A stretch of DNA of 64,000 bases, taken from NCBI GenBank assembly GCA_019918135.1, contig WBZZ01002453.1:96001-160000 (forward strand), in the 5' to 3' direction. The notes under the pieces were generated by a model that saw nothing but the letters and a program-made list of their open reading frames with translations, did no database searches and had not been told where the DNA came from. Shown in pieces: positions 9,689-21,300 of the stretch. How positions within the stretch are numbered: position 1 is the stretch's first letter; each line of letters begins with the position of its first letter. A program made the position numbers and the translations under genes. This DNA is from Paulinella micropora (lineage: Eukaryota; Cercozoa; Imbricatea; Euglyphida; Paulinellidae).

Positions 9689-11690
9689 TCCTTAATAGAA
9701 TATTACAAAGAAAAATGAGGAAACCTTTGCATTAACATCTGATGATGCCATCATTCGCTTCCCTTGGAGTCTCTTACCGACATCCTTTGCCGGTTCTAAC
9801 ATGACAACGAGCTGAGTGTTTCGTGCTATAGAATCACATGAATTCGGTGTGCAATAGCAGCAACGAGAATCAGCGATCGACGCGCAAAGCGATAGGCATG
9901 TTCCTGACACACCGCGACAAAAGGACCATACGACTGACTGACTAGGTAGACATAGGTGTGTAGGTAGGTATGCAGGTGGTAAGGCAGGTGCAAGTAGGTA
10001 GGGCAAGGAAATAGGTTGGTATGGAGGTAAGTAGGTGTGAGTAGCTACCTACCTACTTAATTAGTGCAGGTAGTTGTGCAGGGTATCGTTCTCAAAATAT
10101 ATTTCTAGCATTCTGGCAAGGAAAGAACTGCATGTACATGTCACAATACTAACCATTGCAAGCTTTTAGATATTCAGAGTACAAGTCTCTTTTGTCTAGT
10201 TATATGGCGGGGCTAATCGCCGGTCGTCTCCCCTCCTCCTGCTCCTTCTTCCCCCCCCCCCTCCCCCTACTCATTCCCTTCCTCAACACAGGCACATATG
10301 ACTTACACGCACACAGGCACACACACAAACACACACAAAGACACTGCCTTTATCTCTCCCTGTCTCGTTTTTGAGGCAGATCTGGAAAGGGGAGGCAGCC
10401 ACGGCGCCCCCTTGTCCCGCTCACTCCTTGCCATCCCCACCCCATTTTCATCGCGTTTATGAATCGTAATTTGGGAGACGAGAATCTTGTCAATGACATT
10501 GTAAATGACTGCTTTTCTTTCGTGACTTTCCTGGTGTTCGGCTTTGTCACACCCACCGCGCAAGATACATGCATTGGTACTTTCCTTGCTGATGTTATTA
10601 TTGTTGTTGTTGCCTTTCCACCGTGCCCACGAGTATTGTGCGTTTCTGAACTGCACCGTAAAATAAAGCTTGCTGCCTTTTCTCTCTCCTACCTGATGAA
10701 GAGGGGCCGTCCTGGTCCACCATGAACACTTGCTGAAACGAAAGATCAACGCTTCCTCTTGGAAAAGCTACATACATAGACATGCAGCAGGATGGTAGAT
10801 GTGGCGCTTGCGCCGCCGTGTGCGAAACGGTGCAGTCCAACACAGCAGAACTATTACATTAGTACAGAAAAACTTTCTTTTCCTACACGAGCTCCTAACT
10901 TCCCTTTCCCTTCCACTGTTTCCCCCTCCTCCGTTCTCAGTGCCGCGCATTTTTTATCCCCCCCCCCCCCAAACACACGCACACACACCTTCCGTTCTCT
11001 CGTCATACATTTTATTTCCTTTCCTCCCTTCCCACTCCCCCACCCCCCTCCGCTTCTCTCCCAATAGTTTTGCCTCTGGCGGGCGCCCATCGGTCCCCCT
11101 GCCTCCTTCCCTCCATTCCCCCCTCCTACAAGCCCCCCCCCCCCCACCTTGCTCTCCAGTCGATCATATTTGTTTCCGGACCCCTTCCACTCCTACACCT
11201 ACACCTACACCTCTCCCACACCTCTATCTCCACCTCTCCTTCGCGTACACCTACAACTACAACTTTCCTGCACCTTTCCTACACGTACATCTGTACCTAT
11301 CCTACACTGACAACTACAGCTTTCCTACACATACACCTACACCTTTCGTTCCTTTTGTGATCTCCTTGTTTGTGCCAACAGAGTACTATTATAATAGTAT
11401 TCAAGAAAAACTTTCTTTTTCAACGCGAGCTCCTATCTTCCCTATCCCTTCCACTGTTCCCCCTCCTCCTTCCCAGTGCCGCAACATTTTTATTTTTGGC
11501 CCCCGCCACACCTCCTCCCCTCCTTTCTCTCATAACACATTTTATTTCCTTTCCTCCCCCCCCTCCTCCGCTTCCATCCCAAAAAAATTTCTCTCGGGCG
11601 GGCGCCCATCGTTCCCCTGCCTCCTTCCCTCCATCCTCCCTTCCTCCAACCCCCTTCCCCCTCCCCCAAAGCAAATCAGGCAGGTTGCTT
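9689..11690. repeat. Intergenic DNA with a 300 bp direct repeat
   Basis: No gene is supported. A pyrimidine-rich unit near 10,845-11,145 recurs diverged at about 11,385-11,680; both share AGAAAAACTTTCTTTT, then CGAGCTCCTA, TTCCACTGTT and GGCGGGCGCCCATCG. Between them lie short ACACCTAC-type runs. The Pro/Ser-rich open frames across it follow from CT-rich composition. Confidence 0.6.
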
Positions 11691-11949
11691 GAGGTCTACC
11701 TTGCCCCTGCCCGGATGCGTCGAGAGGAAAGTCAGGCCCATCCTCGTTCGTCCATGGGTCGACTTTCCCTCCAACCCCAGAGTCAATCAACTCTCCCATA
11801 TCAATCCAGCGACACGGACTACCACCTGCCATCCAGCGACGTGTGTAGTAGCAAGGCAGTCGGAGTAGGAAGCAGGCCAGGCAGGAGCAGGCGGATAGCA
11901 AAAAGGGCAAGGAGCGCAGGAGAAATCAAAAACGGCGGGTGCCACGGCA

Positions 11950-12800
11950 TGCCTGGTGGGTAGGTAGGTAGGCAGGCAGGTAGGCAGGCAGGGAAGCAGG
12001 TAGGTAGGCAGGCGCAGGTAGGTATGTAGGCAGGTAGGTAGGTAGGTAGGTAGGTAGGCTGGTATGTAGGTAGGCGGGTAGGTAGGTATGCACGTAGGTG
12101 GGTAGCCACATAGGTAGGTACGCAGGCAAGAAAACATCGGGAATTTACAGAAAAAATTAGTCTTCCCAGAACCCAGACACGCACAAACCCCAAAAATGCA
12201 GAAGACCAAAGTGAGTGCTCCCTCCCCCCCATGACCACCCCGCCCCCCCCCCCCCCTCCAACCTCGGCCCCCCTCCTGCAACCACCCCTCCCCCCCCCAC
12301 CCCCCCTGGTATGTACGCAGGTAGGTAGGAAGGCAGGTAGGTAGGCAGGCAGGTAGGTAAGTAGGCGGGTAGGTAGGTAGGCGGGTAGGTTGGCAGGTAG
12401 GTAGGTAGGCAGATAGGTAGGTATTAGGTAGGCTGGCAAGTAGGTAGGCTGGCAAGTAGGTAGGCAGGTAGGAGTACTGGTAGGCGCAGCAGTAGCAGCA
12501 GATGCTGCACTAGCAGCAACAGAAGCAGCAGCGCTAGGCAGCAGCAATAGCGGCAGCAGCGGCAGTAGCAGCAATTACCAACTAAACTCAACAGCAGCAA
12601 CAACAACAACAGCAACAACAGCAACAGCGACAACAACAACAACAACAGTAACAACAACAAAACAAAAACAGTAACAACAACAACAACAAGAACAACACAA
12701 CAACAACAACTCAACAACAACAACAACAACAACAACACACAACAACAACAACAACAACACGACCACCACCACCAACAACAACAACAACAACAACAACAAC

Positions 12801-12851
<51 letters not shown>

Positions 12852-12900
12852 ACAACAACCAACAACCAACAAAGAACAAACAAACAACAACGACGACGGC
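11950..12900. repeat. TAGG/CAGG and CAA microsatellites
   Basis: TAGG/CAGG tetramers fill about 11,960-12,120 and 12,310-12,480, with C- and G-run sequence between them. CAG-like and then CAA trinucleotides fill about 12,480-12,890. Open frames encoding poly-Val/Leu/Cys or Thr/Tyr-Pro here are artefacts. The following 12,900-13,320 is unique sequence with no recognised gene. Confidence 0.85.
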
Positions 12901-13320
12901 AACCGACCTTGTGAAAATCTTGCTTGTTTTTCTTGGTAGAAACAAAAAGTGATTGGAGCAAGATGCCTTACGAGGCATCACCACCATGGAAATTCCAAAG
13001 GGTTTGCGTGCCCACATTTCGTCACAGATGCCCGCAGGTTCTTGTTCTTGCATAGAAGGAAAATGTGCTTTAATGACCCGCAATCTGCGGTGCTGCTATC
13101 TCCAATTTCCAGGAAAAGAGCCATATTTTGGTAATTTCTAAAGGCAGAGAAAGGTGTACCACTGTCACTGTCACCTGTAACAGTCTTTATCGTGAATGCC
13201 CCAGGACTACGCGCAGGCGCATATCGCCCTAATAAATCTATATGGGTTTTTTTCTTACAAGAACTAGTGGTAGTAGTGGTAGTAGTAGTGGTAGTAGTAG
13301 TTATCGGGTTATTTTTATCG

Positions 13321-13535
13321 TTTTGCTGCGCAAGCTTGCAAAAACTGCATTTCATAGCATACCATGTATTCCATGAGCTCTCCCCTCTCTCCTAGGTCTT
13401 ATGTGTTTCAGCACAAAGACCTAGTTTTGCTGCGCAAGCTTGCAAAAACTTCATTTCACATCATACCATAATTACATTCCATGAGCGCTCCCCTCTCTCC
13501 TAGGTCTTGTGTATTTCCAACACAAAGAGACCTAG
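13321..13535 (+). repeat. Tandem pair of 104-111 bp hairpin-ended repeats
   Basis: Two abutting copies (13,321-13,424 and 13,425-13,535) begin TTTTGCTGCGCAAGCTTGC, with a GCAAGCTTGC palindrome, and end in a hairpin with CTAGGTCTT/AAGACCTAG-type arms. A third, shortened copy lies at 13,913-13,989. Confidence 0.75.
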
Positions 13536-13536
13536 A

Positions 13537-13912
13537 TTGTGCATGATATTATTGTGCGTATATTGTGCATGGAATATGCGTGATTGTGCATGATGTGGCG
13601 ATGCATTAGATGTAAATTTGTGTGCGTTATGATATCGAGTGTGTGGGTGTTTATTATTTCTCATCCCTCACTCACCATCCCCCAAGCGAAAAGACATTAT
13701 CAGTAAGACTTCAAGTACTTCAGTTTAAGTGGGTGGGCGGGTGGGAGTCTTTGAGTGCTATGCACTTAGATGCACTTTTATCAAATGCAAAAATGCAAAA
13801 TCTGAAGGTGGCAGAGTGTTTTATTTCAAAAGTTCAAAGAATTCAAATCAGGAATGTTATATTCCCGCTTATGGTGCAACCCTGGGTCAATTAGGTATTT
13901 GTGAAATGACGC
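13537..13912 (+). repeat. Dispersed repeat, order A-B
   Basis: Part A (13,537-13,746) contains TTGTGCATGGAATATGCGTG and a GGGTGGGTGG-type end. Part B (13,747-13,912) starts CTTTGAGTGCTATGCACTTA. Both parts recur at 17,999-18,335 in the order B-A. Confidence 0.75.
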
Positions 13913-14105
13913 TTTTGCTGCGCAAGCTTGCAAAAACTTCATTTCACATCATACCATACATTCCATGAGCGCTCCCCTCTCTCCTAGGTCACGAAAAGAC
14001 ATCTGGAAAATTGTAATGCTACTTTTCCCTGCTTGATCAAGCAAAATGCCCGTAAACTGTCTATATTATCTCTAAGATTGCATTTTTGGCCTCAACAAAA
14101 AGTGA

Positions 14106-14456
14106 CTAGAAAATGAGGAAAGACTTTATGCGGACGCTCGTGATGGTCAGTTTGTTTTCTAGGCTGACGTCTCGCACATATTTGAACACGCATGCACTTT
14201 TGTCCGACCAACATCCTTGCCTCCTGATCGTGTATATTTTCATCCCCAATCTAAGACTTGCCGCTTCTGTAGCTGAGCCGATTCTATTGGAATGTGACGC
14301 GTAGATAGCTGGACCTAATGATGAGTGCCACGTGCGCTTTCCGAATGCTGGACGGTGTAACAGTTTTGCTTCTTTAGTGATCCAGACTGTTTCAATCGAT
14401 TTGAGGAAGAGCGGCGAACTCTCGACATCGAATCCTTGATCAGCCTTTGTAAGCAT
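14106..14456 (-). pseudogene. Tyrosine-recombinase C-terminal fragment (Crypton-like?)
   Basis: A 116-residue minus-strand reading frame carries the C-terminal signature of tyrosine recombinases: HSNRIGSATEAA (H-x-x-R box), a spacer, RRQGCWSDKS (G-x-W box) and KYVR with the candidate catalytic Tyr. This spacing is typical of YR-type mobile elements such as Cryptons. The upstream catalytic half is absent, and on that side the sequence passes into the TGATCAGCC array, so it is a remnant. Which YR family it came from cannot be settled from this piece. Confidence 0.5.
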
Positions 14457-14469
14457 TGTTTAGCAGTAC

Positions 14470-15890
14470 CAATACTTAGCGATCATCAGTCATGGTGGCA
14501 AGGCTAGCAATGACCAGCCTTGATCACCCATGATGAACCAAGATTAACTATCAACACGTGTGATTACGCATCATGAGCTTTTATCTAGCCTTGATAAGCC
14601 TTGATCCTTCCTTGATCAGCCAAGTCAAGGTTAGCCATCATCAGCCATTAGTTTAGCCTTGATCAGGTGGCAGCCATGCTCCGCCTCGATCAGTAATGAT
14701 CTGCTTTGATCAACCTTGATCTGCCTTGATCTGCCTTGACTGATCCTTGATCAGCCATGGTGAGCTGTTGTTAGCGTCGATCAGCCATCGTCAGCCGTTA
14801 TAATTATCCTACCTGAGTAACCATAATAATATTGATCAGCCTCGCTCAACCTCGACCGGTCTCGACTGGCCTCGACTAGCATCGATTTGCCTTGATCAGC
14901 CTTGATCAGCATTGCTTAGACTTGATCACATACAGTAGTATGATTCGCCTTGCCAGTGATCAGCCTTTCTGTCACTGCTACCTTTATCAGCTTTCGTCAG
15001 CCTTGAAATTGGTAAGACTTGATTAGTTCTGATCAGCCCGCTTGATCAGCCTTGATCAGCATTGATCAGCCTTGATGAATCTCAATCGGTTTCGCCTGCC
15101 TCGATCAGCCTTGATCAACCATGATAAGCCATGATAGGCAATGACTTGCTATGAATCAAACAGCCTTCAACCTGATACCCTTAATAATAATTGAGTCTAG
15201 TAAGAGATAGTGTAGTCGGCCCGGCCAAACATGACAGTGACCTGCCATGTCATGCCATGACCAGCCTCTGTCAGCGATGCTATGATCAGCGATCATCCTG
15301 TCATCAATGATCAACTCTGCTGCCAACTATCATCAATGCTTTGCTGTTATCAGTGCGTGCAGCGATGGATGATCAGCAATGAATCAATTAATCGGTGATT
15401 CAACCAGACTTGCTCAGCCTTTCAAATGGTTCTTCATGATCATGACCAGCTAGATGATGATCAGCTGTAGCAAGCATTTATTTGTCTTGATTAGCCATGA
15501 CTCGCCTCTGACTAGCGATTGTCAGCACTCATCTGCCTTGACTCTCATCAGCCTTGATCAGCCTAGGATCAGCCTGCCTTGAGTCATCGGCAGCATGCTC
15601 AGTCTCTGCATGATCAGCAATGATCAGCCGGTGTGCCTTGAGATGATCACTCTTGATCACCAGTGGTCAGCATTGATCAGCCGCATGATGACTGCCTTTG
15701 TGTCTTGATCAGCAGGCCACGATCTGCCGTGATGAGCCGCATGGTTGCCAAGTTAGCGGGGCGTCGATCAGCCATCGGGTGACCAGCACTTTAGTATTAT
15801 TATCTTACCTCAGCAATCATAATATTGATCAGCCTCTCTCAGCGGCCTCGACCGGTCTTGATCACCACTGCTCAAACTTGATCACCAGTG
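14470..15890. repeat. Degenerate TTGATCAGCC satellite, about 1.4 kb
   Basis: Some 1.4 kb is made of imperfect repeats of a roughly 10 bp motif, (C/T)TTGATCAGC(C/A), centred on the palindrome TGATCA, with many diverged copies and no long open frame. The motif is dense near 14,690-14,760, 14,880-14,930, 15,040-15,080 and 15,540-15,680. It looks like an old minisatellite rather than a gene. Confidence 0.8.
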
Positions 15891-16218
15891 ATCGTCCGGA
15901 CGGTTTATTATTAATGTTAACATTAATATTCTTAATGCACTTTCGATTTCGGCGCATTCTTGAGGTCAAAAGTCTGAGATCTTGCAGGCTAGCATGCAAC
16001 GTTGTGTTCTGCTCCCCCATGGTGTTTAAACACAAAACAAATGATTTATTGACGGAGTGCATGATCACAATCGTGCCCCTTGTCAACTTAGTGAGGTGAC
16101 TGGGTTTCCGAGCTAGTACGTAAATAAGCAGCTGTTATGTCATATTGTATTAAGATTTGCCAATCGACTGCACTGTTGTTTTGGGGCACGGGCGAGTTGA
16201 CGTCATGAAAAATAATTT
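15891..16218. other. Unique spacer
   Basis: Ordinary AT-rich sequence between the TGATCAGCC array and the repeats starting near 16,219. No gene or motif recognised. Confidence 0.4.
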
Positions 16219-16904
16219 AACGTGCGTGAACCGGTTGTGTGTTGCAGTGTACACGTAAGTCAGAACCAGTAACGCTCCTGGCAGTGATGCTAATAAAAGT
16301 TGGAGATAACGACAAAATAATTGATGAGTACTGCCTTTCTGCAAGAACAGCGACTGATGTTCGATGTAGCTTGACAATTTCTCTGATACAACAACTCAGA
16401 TTAGACCAGTCAAGCAAAAACAATGATGAAATACAGGCCACACAAGCAGGCTGATAGCAGCAAATCTAAAGGGGCAAAATGATAACAGCACAACAGGATG
16501 AGTGCAAGTAAACCCCCAAAACACTGTATTGAGACCACTGCGTGTTGCTGACGAAAACTACTTGCACGTGTGAATCTGTGGCGTGTTGCAGGTGAGTCTG
16601 AAAGAGTAATACTGTCATAAATGCTAATTAAGAGAAATGTTACAAATAATGACTTTGTAATGAATGAGCACTGTCTTTTCGCGAATGGCTCGTGTTCGAC
16701 ATGGTGATGCAATTTCTGAGGCAAATAACAACTCATACTAGACTAGTCAGGCGAACAGTAGTGAAGATAAGAGAGGTCACACAAAATACCAAAGAACAGC
16801 AATCCTAACAGTAGCGACTAGATACGTCACAGTAGGATGCATATGGTTTCAAGGCACAAAGAACATTGCAAGCTTAAACAGATGAATCCAGATGTACGAA
16901 TGGC

Positions 16905-16952
<48 letters not shown>

Positions 16953-16965
16953 CAGTAGTAGTAGT

Positions 16966-16997
<32 letters not shown>

Positions 16998-17005
16998 TAG
17001 TAGTA

Positions 17006-17068
<63 letters not shown>

Positions 17069-17575
17069 TTATAATAATAATACTAGTAGTAGTAGTAGAA
17101 GTAGTAGAAGTAGTAGAAGTAGTAGTAGTAGCAGCAGCAGCGGCAGTGCGTTGCCTGTGTGTCTGGCAGGTGCTGATAAACACACAAAGACTGCATTGAG
17201 ACAACTGCGTGTTGCAGACGAAAACTACTTGTCACGTGTGGATCGGTGGCGTGTTGCCGCGTGAGTCAGAAAGAGTAATGATTTCGGAAATGCGAATTAA
17301 GAGAGGTTACAAATAATGACTTTGCAAATTATAATGAATTATCACTGTTCTTCCGCGAATTGTTCGCGTTCGACATGGTGACGCAATTTCTGAGGCGAAT
17401 AACCATTCATACTAGACCCAGTCAGGCAAACAGTAATGAAGACAAGAGATGTCACACAAAACGCCAAAGAACATCAATCCCAACAGAAGCGAATAGATAT
17501 ATCACAGTAGGATGCATATGGTTTCAAGTCACAAAGAATATTGCGAGCTCAAACCGATGAATCCAGTTGTACGAA
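16219..17575 (+). repeat. Three diverged tandem copies of a 250-370 bp unit
   Basis: Homologous segments lie at about 16,219-16,460, 16,545-16,890 and 17,207-17,575. They share GTGTTGCAG-like, GTCAGAAAGAGTAAT, TTCGACATGGTGA and AGACCAGTCAGGCAAACAGT-like landmarks. The second and third copies both end in GTAGGATGCATATGGTTTCA. The second and third are separated by TAG/TAA microsatellites. Confidence 0.7.
16903..17145. repeat. TAG/TAA trinucleotide array
   Basis: A TAG run turns into TAA and back into TAG and CAG. Poly-Ser/Asn and poly-Leu/Ile frames here are artefacts. Confidence 0.9.
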
Positions 17576-17635
17576 AGGAGACTCGTATGTATCTCGTGAG
17601 CCGATTGTAAGCGGTAACTGTATTTGGTGTGGGTA

Positions 17636-17640
17636 GTAGT

Positions 17641-17723
<83 letters not shown>
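17636..17723. repeat. TAG microsatellite
   Basis: An almost pure TAG run of nearly 90 bp. Confidence 0.9.
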
Positions 17724-17998
17724 CCTAACTTCAATTGAACATCGTAGTAGCTATAGTAGTATTAGTAGTAGTGGTAGCAATATTTGTGTGTTGCTTGTGT
17801 ACAGTGTGTCTGGCAGTTGCTTAGGTGATGTCGCAACACAGAACGAAAGCACTATCTGCCGACAAGCTCGTGCGCACTTGCTTCTGCCACCTTGGCTGGT
17901 GTCGCGATCGTTTTCATCTCGTGCCTCTGCTCGCCTCTGCATCTGTGCCTCGAAGGCTTTCTCGCGCTGGAACTTCTTTCACTCTTCACTACAACAAT

Positions 17999-18335
17999 GT
18001 CTTTGAGTGCTATGCACTTAGAGGCACTTTTATCAAATGGAAAAATGCAAAATCTGAAGGTGGCAGAGTGTTTTATTTCAAAAGTTCAAAGAATTCAAAT
18101 CAGGAATGTTATATTCCCGCTTATGGTGCAACCCTGGGTCAATTAGGTATTTGTGAAATGACGCATTGTGCATGAAATTGTGCATGGAATATGCGTGATT
18201 GTGCATGAGATGAGAAGCGTTAGATGTAAAATTGTGTGAGATGTGTATGGGTGTAAATTATTTCTCATCCGCCACTCACCACTACCACACCCAAGCGAAA
18301 AGACATAATGTAAATGGGTGGGTGGGTGGGATTCT
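17999..18335 (+). repeat. Dispersed repeat, order B-A
   Basis: Part B (17,999-18,164) is nearly identical to 13,747-13,912. Part A (18,165-18,335) matches 13,537-13,746. The order is swapped relative to the first locus, as expected if both were cut from a tandem array at different points. Confidence 0.75.
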
Positions 18336-18358
18336 TGTAATGCCTTAAAAACGAAACT

Positions 18359-18963
18359 AATACGTTCTGCTCTCCACTCTTATGTTGAAGCTGTAATTCG
18401 GGTTAAAACATAAATTTAACGCGGTTATGATTGCAAACACTGCATCATTATCGGGTTATTTTTATCGTTTTTCCCGTTGGCTGAATAAGAAAAAACAGTT
18501 ACCCTTTTAGCCTAGCATCTTTAAGCCCCAGGTTCGATTCTCGAACCCTGTCGGAATTTTTCCCAGTTGAAAAATTAGGGTTGCAACTTTCCTGCAAAAC
18601 AGTGGATCAGGATTACCTAGTTAAATCAAAAAAGCCTAGTGTTTTGCGATTTGTGTAATACGTTCTGCTCTCCACTCTTATGTTGAAGCTGTAATTCGGG
18701 TTAAAACATAAATTTAACGCGGTTATGATTGCAAACACTGCATAATTATCGGGTTATTTTTATCGTTTTTCCCGTTGGCTGAATAAGACAAAACAGTTAC
18801 CCTTTTAGCCTAGCCTAGTAGTAGTAGTAGTAGTAGTAGTAGTAGGGTTAAAACATAAATTTAACGCGGTTATGATTGCAAACACTGCATGATTATCGGG
18901 TTATTTTTATCGTTTTTCCCGTTGGCGAATAAGAAAAAACAGTTACCCTTTTAGCCTAGCCTA
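18359..18963 (+). repeat. Tandem copies of a TAG-tailed repeat, left of the virus-like element
   Basis: Copies start at about 18,359, 18,657 and, shortened, 18,845. Shared landmarks are CGTTCTGC, CTTATGTTGAAGCTGTAATT, TTAACGCGGTTATGA, ATTATCGGGTTATTTTTATC and TTAGCCTAG, followed by a TAG run in two copies. The first copy continues into GGTTCGATTCTCGAACC, close to a tRNA B box. The same family, in the same orientation, resumes on the other side of the element at 45,313. Confidence 0.8.
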
Positions 18964-19022
18964 GTAGTAGTACTAGTAGTAGTAGTAGTAGTGGTAGTAG
19001 TAGCAGTAGTAGCAGCAGCAGC

Positions 19023-19071
<49 letters not shown>

Positions 19072-20054
19072 TGTATGTATGTATGTATGTATGTATGTAT
19101 GTATGTGTGTATGTATGTACACATAAATATTTTTAAAAATATTATCGATAGGCCTGATAAAACAAAATGCAATTTTTGCCCTAGTGTGATAATCTATTGC
19201 CTTTTTGTCCCGATCCGTACAAGGAAAAATGGCATTTGGTTATCCACATCCACAACTAGTGTAATTACATTCAGTGGTGCCACCAGCGGTGTTATATGCA
19301 TTTTTGCGGTCACCGGTGCCACCTGTGCAAAAAGGCAATAGTGAGTGCGATTTTTGCAATGCCGAAATGTCCACTGATGTTGCCTGTTTCTGCCGTATCA
19401 CGTCGGGTGGCGTAAGGTGGCAGGAAACACCTGATTTTCCAGGTGGCAGGATTCTGTGTTTTTTTCGCATCCAAACTTTGCGGCTTTCCACTGTATTCGA
19501 TCGTGGTCCTTTCAAGTCGGGAAAAGTGGCATTCGACTGTTCAGGCCACGCGCTATCAGAATCTGCAATAAAAAATTTGTGGTGGGGGTGGCACCTGACC
19601 CGTACCACAAGTGCGATTCTCCTTATTTTTGGTATTAATACCCACCACAATTTTTTTTAATGAAAAAAGTTGGCTGCCGACTCAGCGTGCGGCTGACTGC
19701 TCGATGAGGGCAGAGTGAGCAAAACTGCTGCACTTCATGTGGGCGGTGATGCAAATTACTCTATACCCTCACGTCCCTTAGCGATGCATAGGTAGACAGA
19801 GCAAACTGCGGCACTTCACGTGGGCGGTGATGCAAAGTCCTCCGTAACATCGCGTCACTCATGCTGGCTATGTGCCTGATCTGCTACCACCCCCCCCCCC
19901 TACCCCTGCTACCCCGACTCTGGCTACCCCCCCCCCCTCCCTACCCTGGCTATCTCGACTATGGATACCCCCCCCCCCTACCCTGGCTACCACGACGCTT
20001 GCTATCACCCCCCCCACACACCATCGCCACCTCCCACCAGAAAAAGATAGTAGG

Positions 20055-21129
20055 GGCCAGTCGTAGGAACCTAGTCTCTATATAAGTTTGTTTGCATCGA
20101 CTGGCCCGGAAGGTAAAAAAAGATGGAACAGGTGGGACACCGGAACCCACTACGTAACGGCTAAGCGGAGACTGCCACTTAGCCGTTACATAGTGGACCC
20201 TGGTGCCACCTCCTCTCTGAAAAAGTACGGTCGAGACCAGTCGTGGGAACTTGGTTACTATATAAGCTTGTTTGCATCGACTGGCCCGGAAGGTAAAAAA
20301 AGATGTGACTGGTGGGGACACCGGTGCCCACTACTTAACGGCTAAGCGGCGATCGCCACTTAGCCGTTACATAGTGGACACGGGGTGCCACCTCCTCCCT
20401 GAAAAAAGTTACGGTCGAGACCAGTCGTTAGAACCTAGTCTGTATTTTGCATCGACTGGCCCGGAAGGTAAAAAAAACTACTGAAATAGCGGTTGGTGTG
20501 CCACTTAGCCGTTAGATAGTGGACCCGGTGCCACCCCCCCACCGGAAAAAAGGAAGGTGGAGACCAGTCGTTAGAACCTAGTCTGTATATCAGTTTGTTT
20601 GCATCGACTGGCCCGGAAGGTAAAAAAACTACGTGTATAACGGTGGGTGTGTGCCACTTAGCCGTTACATAGTGGGCGCAGGTGCCACCTCCTGCCTGAA
20701 AAAAGTTACGGTCGAGGCCAGTCGTGTGAACTTAGGTTATAAGTGTCTGAGCGGCAACGACTGGTCCAGGAGGCTGAAAAATGACGGGAATAGCGGGTAG
20801 GTGTGGGAAAAGAGGGCTGGATCCCCGGGAAGTAGCGGAGGGAGTGGCATCATCCCGTGAAGTCTGGGCCATTCGTTAAAAATTCGCTGTATAGATTAAA
20901 TTTCCATCGACTTGCCCCGACTTTGAATTCCCGGGAAAGAGGCGGAGTGGTGCCACCCCGTGAAGTCTGGACCAGTCGTTGGAAATTAGTGGTATATCTC
21001 AGAATTTGTAACGACTGGTCCAGGCTTTGGGAGGGGGCGAATTCCCTGGAAGAGGCGGAGGGTGCCACCAAAGTGTGGACCAGTCGTTAAAAATTAGTGG
21101 CATATCTCAGAATTTGTGACGACTGGTCC
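20055..21129. repeat. Array of eight stem-loop units, left arm
   Basis: Each unit has arms GRCCAGTCG and CGACTGGYC around a loop of about 25-40 bases. Units lie at 20,055-20,106, 20,235-20,286, 20,419-20,461, 20,562-20,613, 20,716-20,767, about 20,865-20,920 (degenerate), 20,969-21,021 and 21,077-21,129. In the outer units a second hairpin alternates with it; at 20,148-20,195 the arms are CCACTACGTAACGGCTAAG and its near reverse complement. Several loops contain TATATAAG-like sequence. Confidence 0.8.
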
Positions 21130-21300
21130 AGACTTTGAGTGGTTGAGGGGGTTGGGGTGGTGAGGGGGGGCTGTAGCCACCCAAAAGGCAAAACGCAGCA
21201 GGTGCGGCAGGTGGTGCCCCGCCCCCTATTGACGACAACTGGTTTTAGGGGGGGGGGGCTAATAATAACAGAAATAACAGAACGTGTTTTTATTGAACGG

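Noticed and set aside
12424-13083. Frames of poly-Val/Leu/Cys resembling membrane proteins
   Set aside because: They come from CAA/CAG microsatellites read on the minus strand.
12953-13141. Small 62-residue frame ending PGKEPYFGNF
   Set aside because: No motif, no clear splice or promoter context and no second copy; cannot be told from chance.
20055-21129. CRISPR-like array
   Set aside because: The repeats are imperfect, are hairpins with variable units, have irregular spacing, and lie in a eukaryotic virus-like element with no cas genes.
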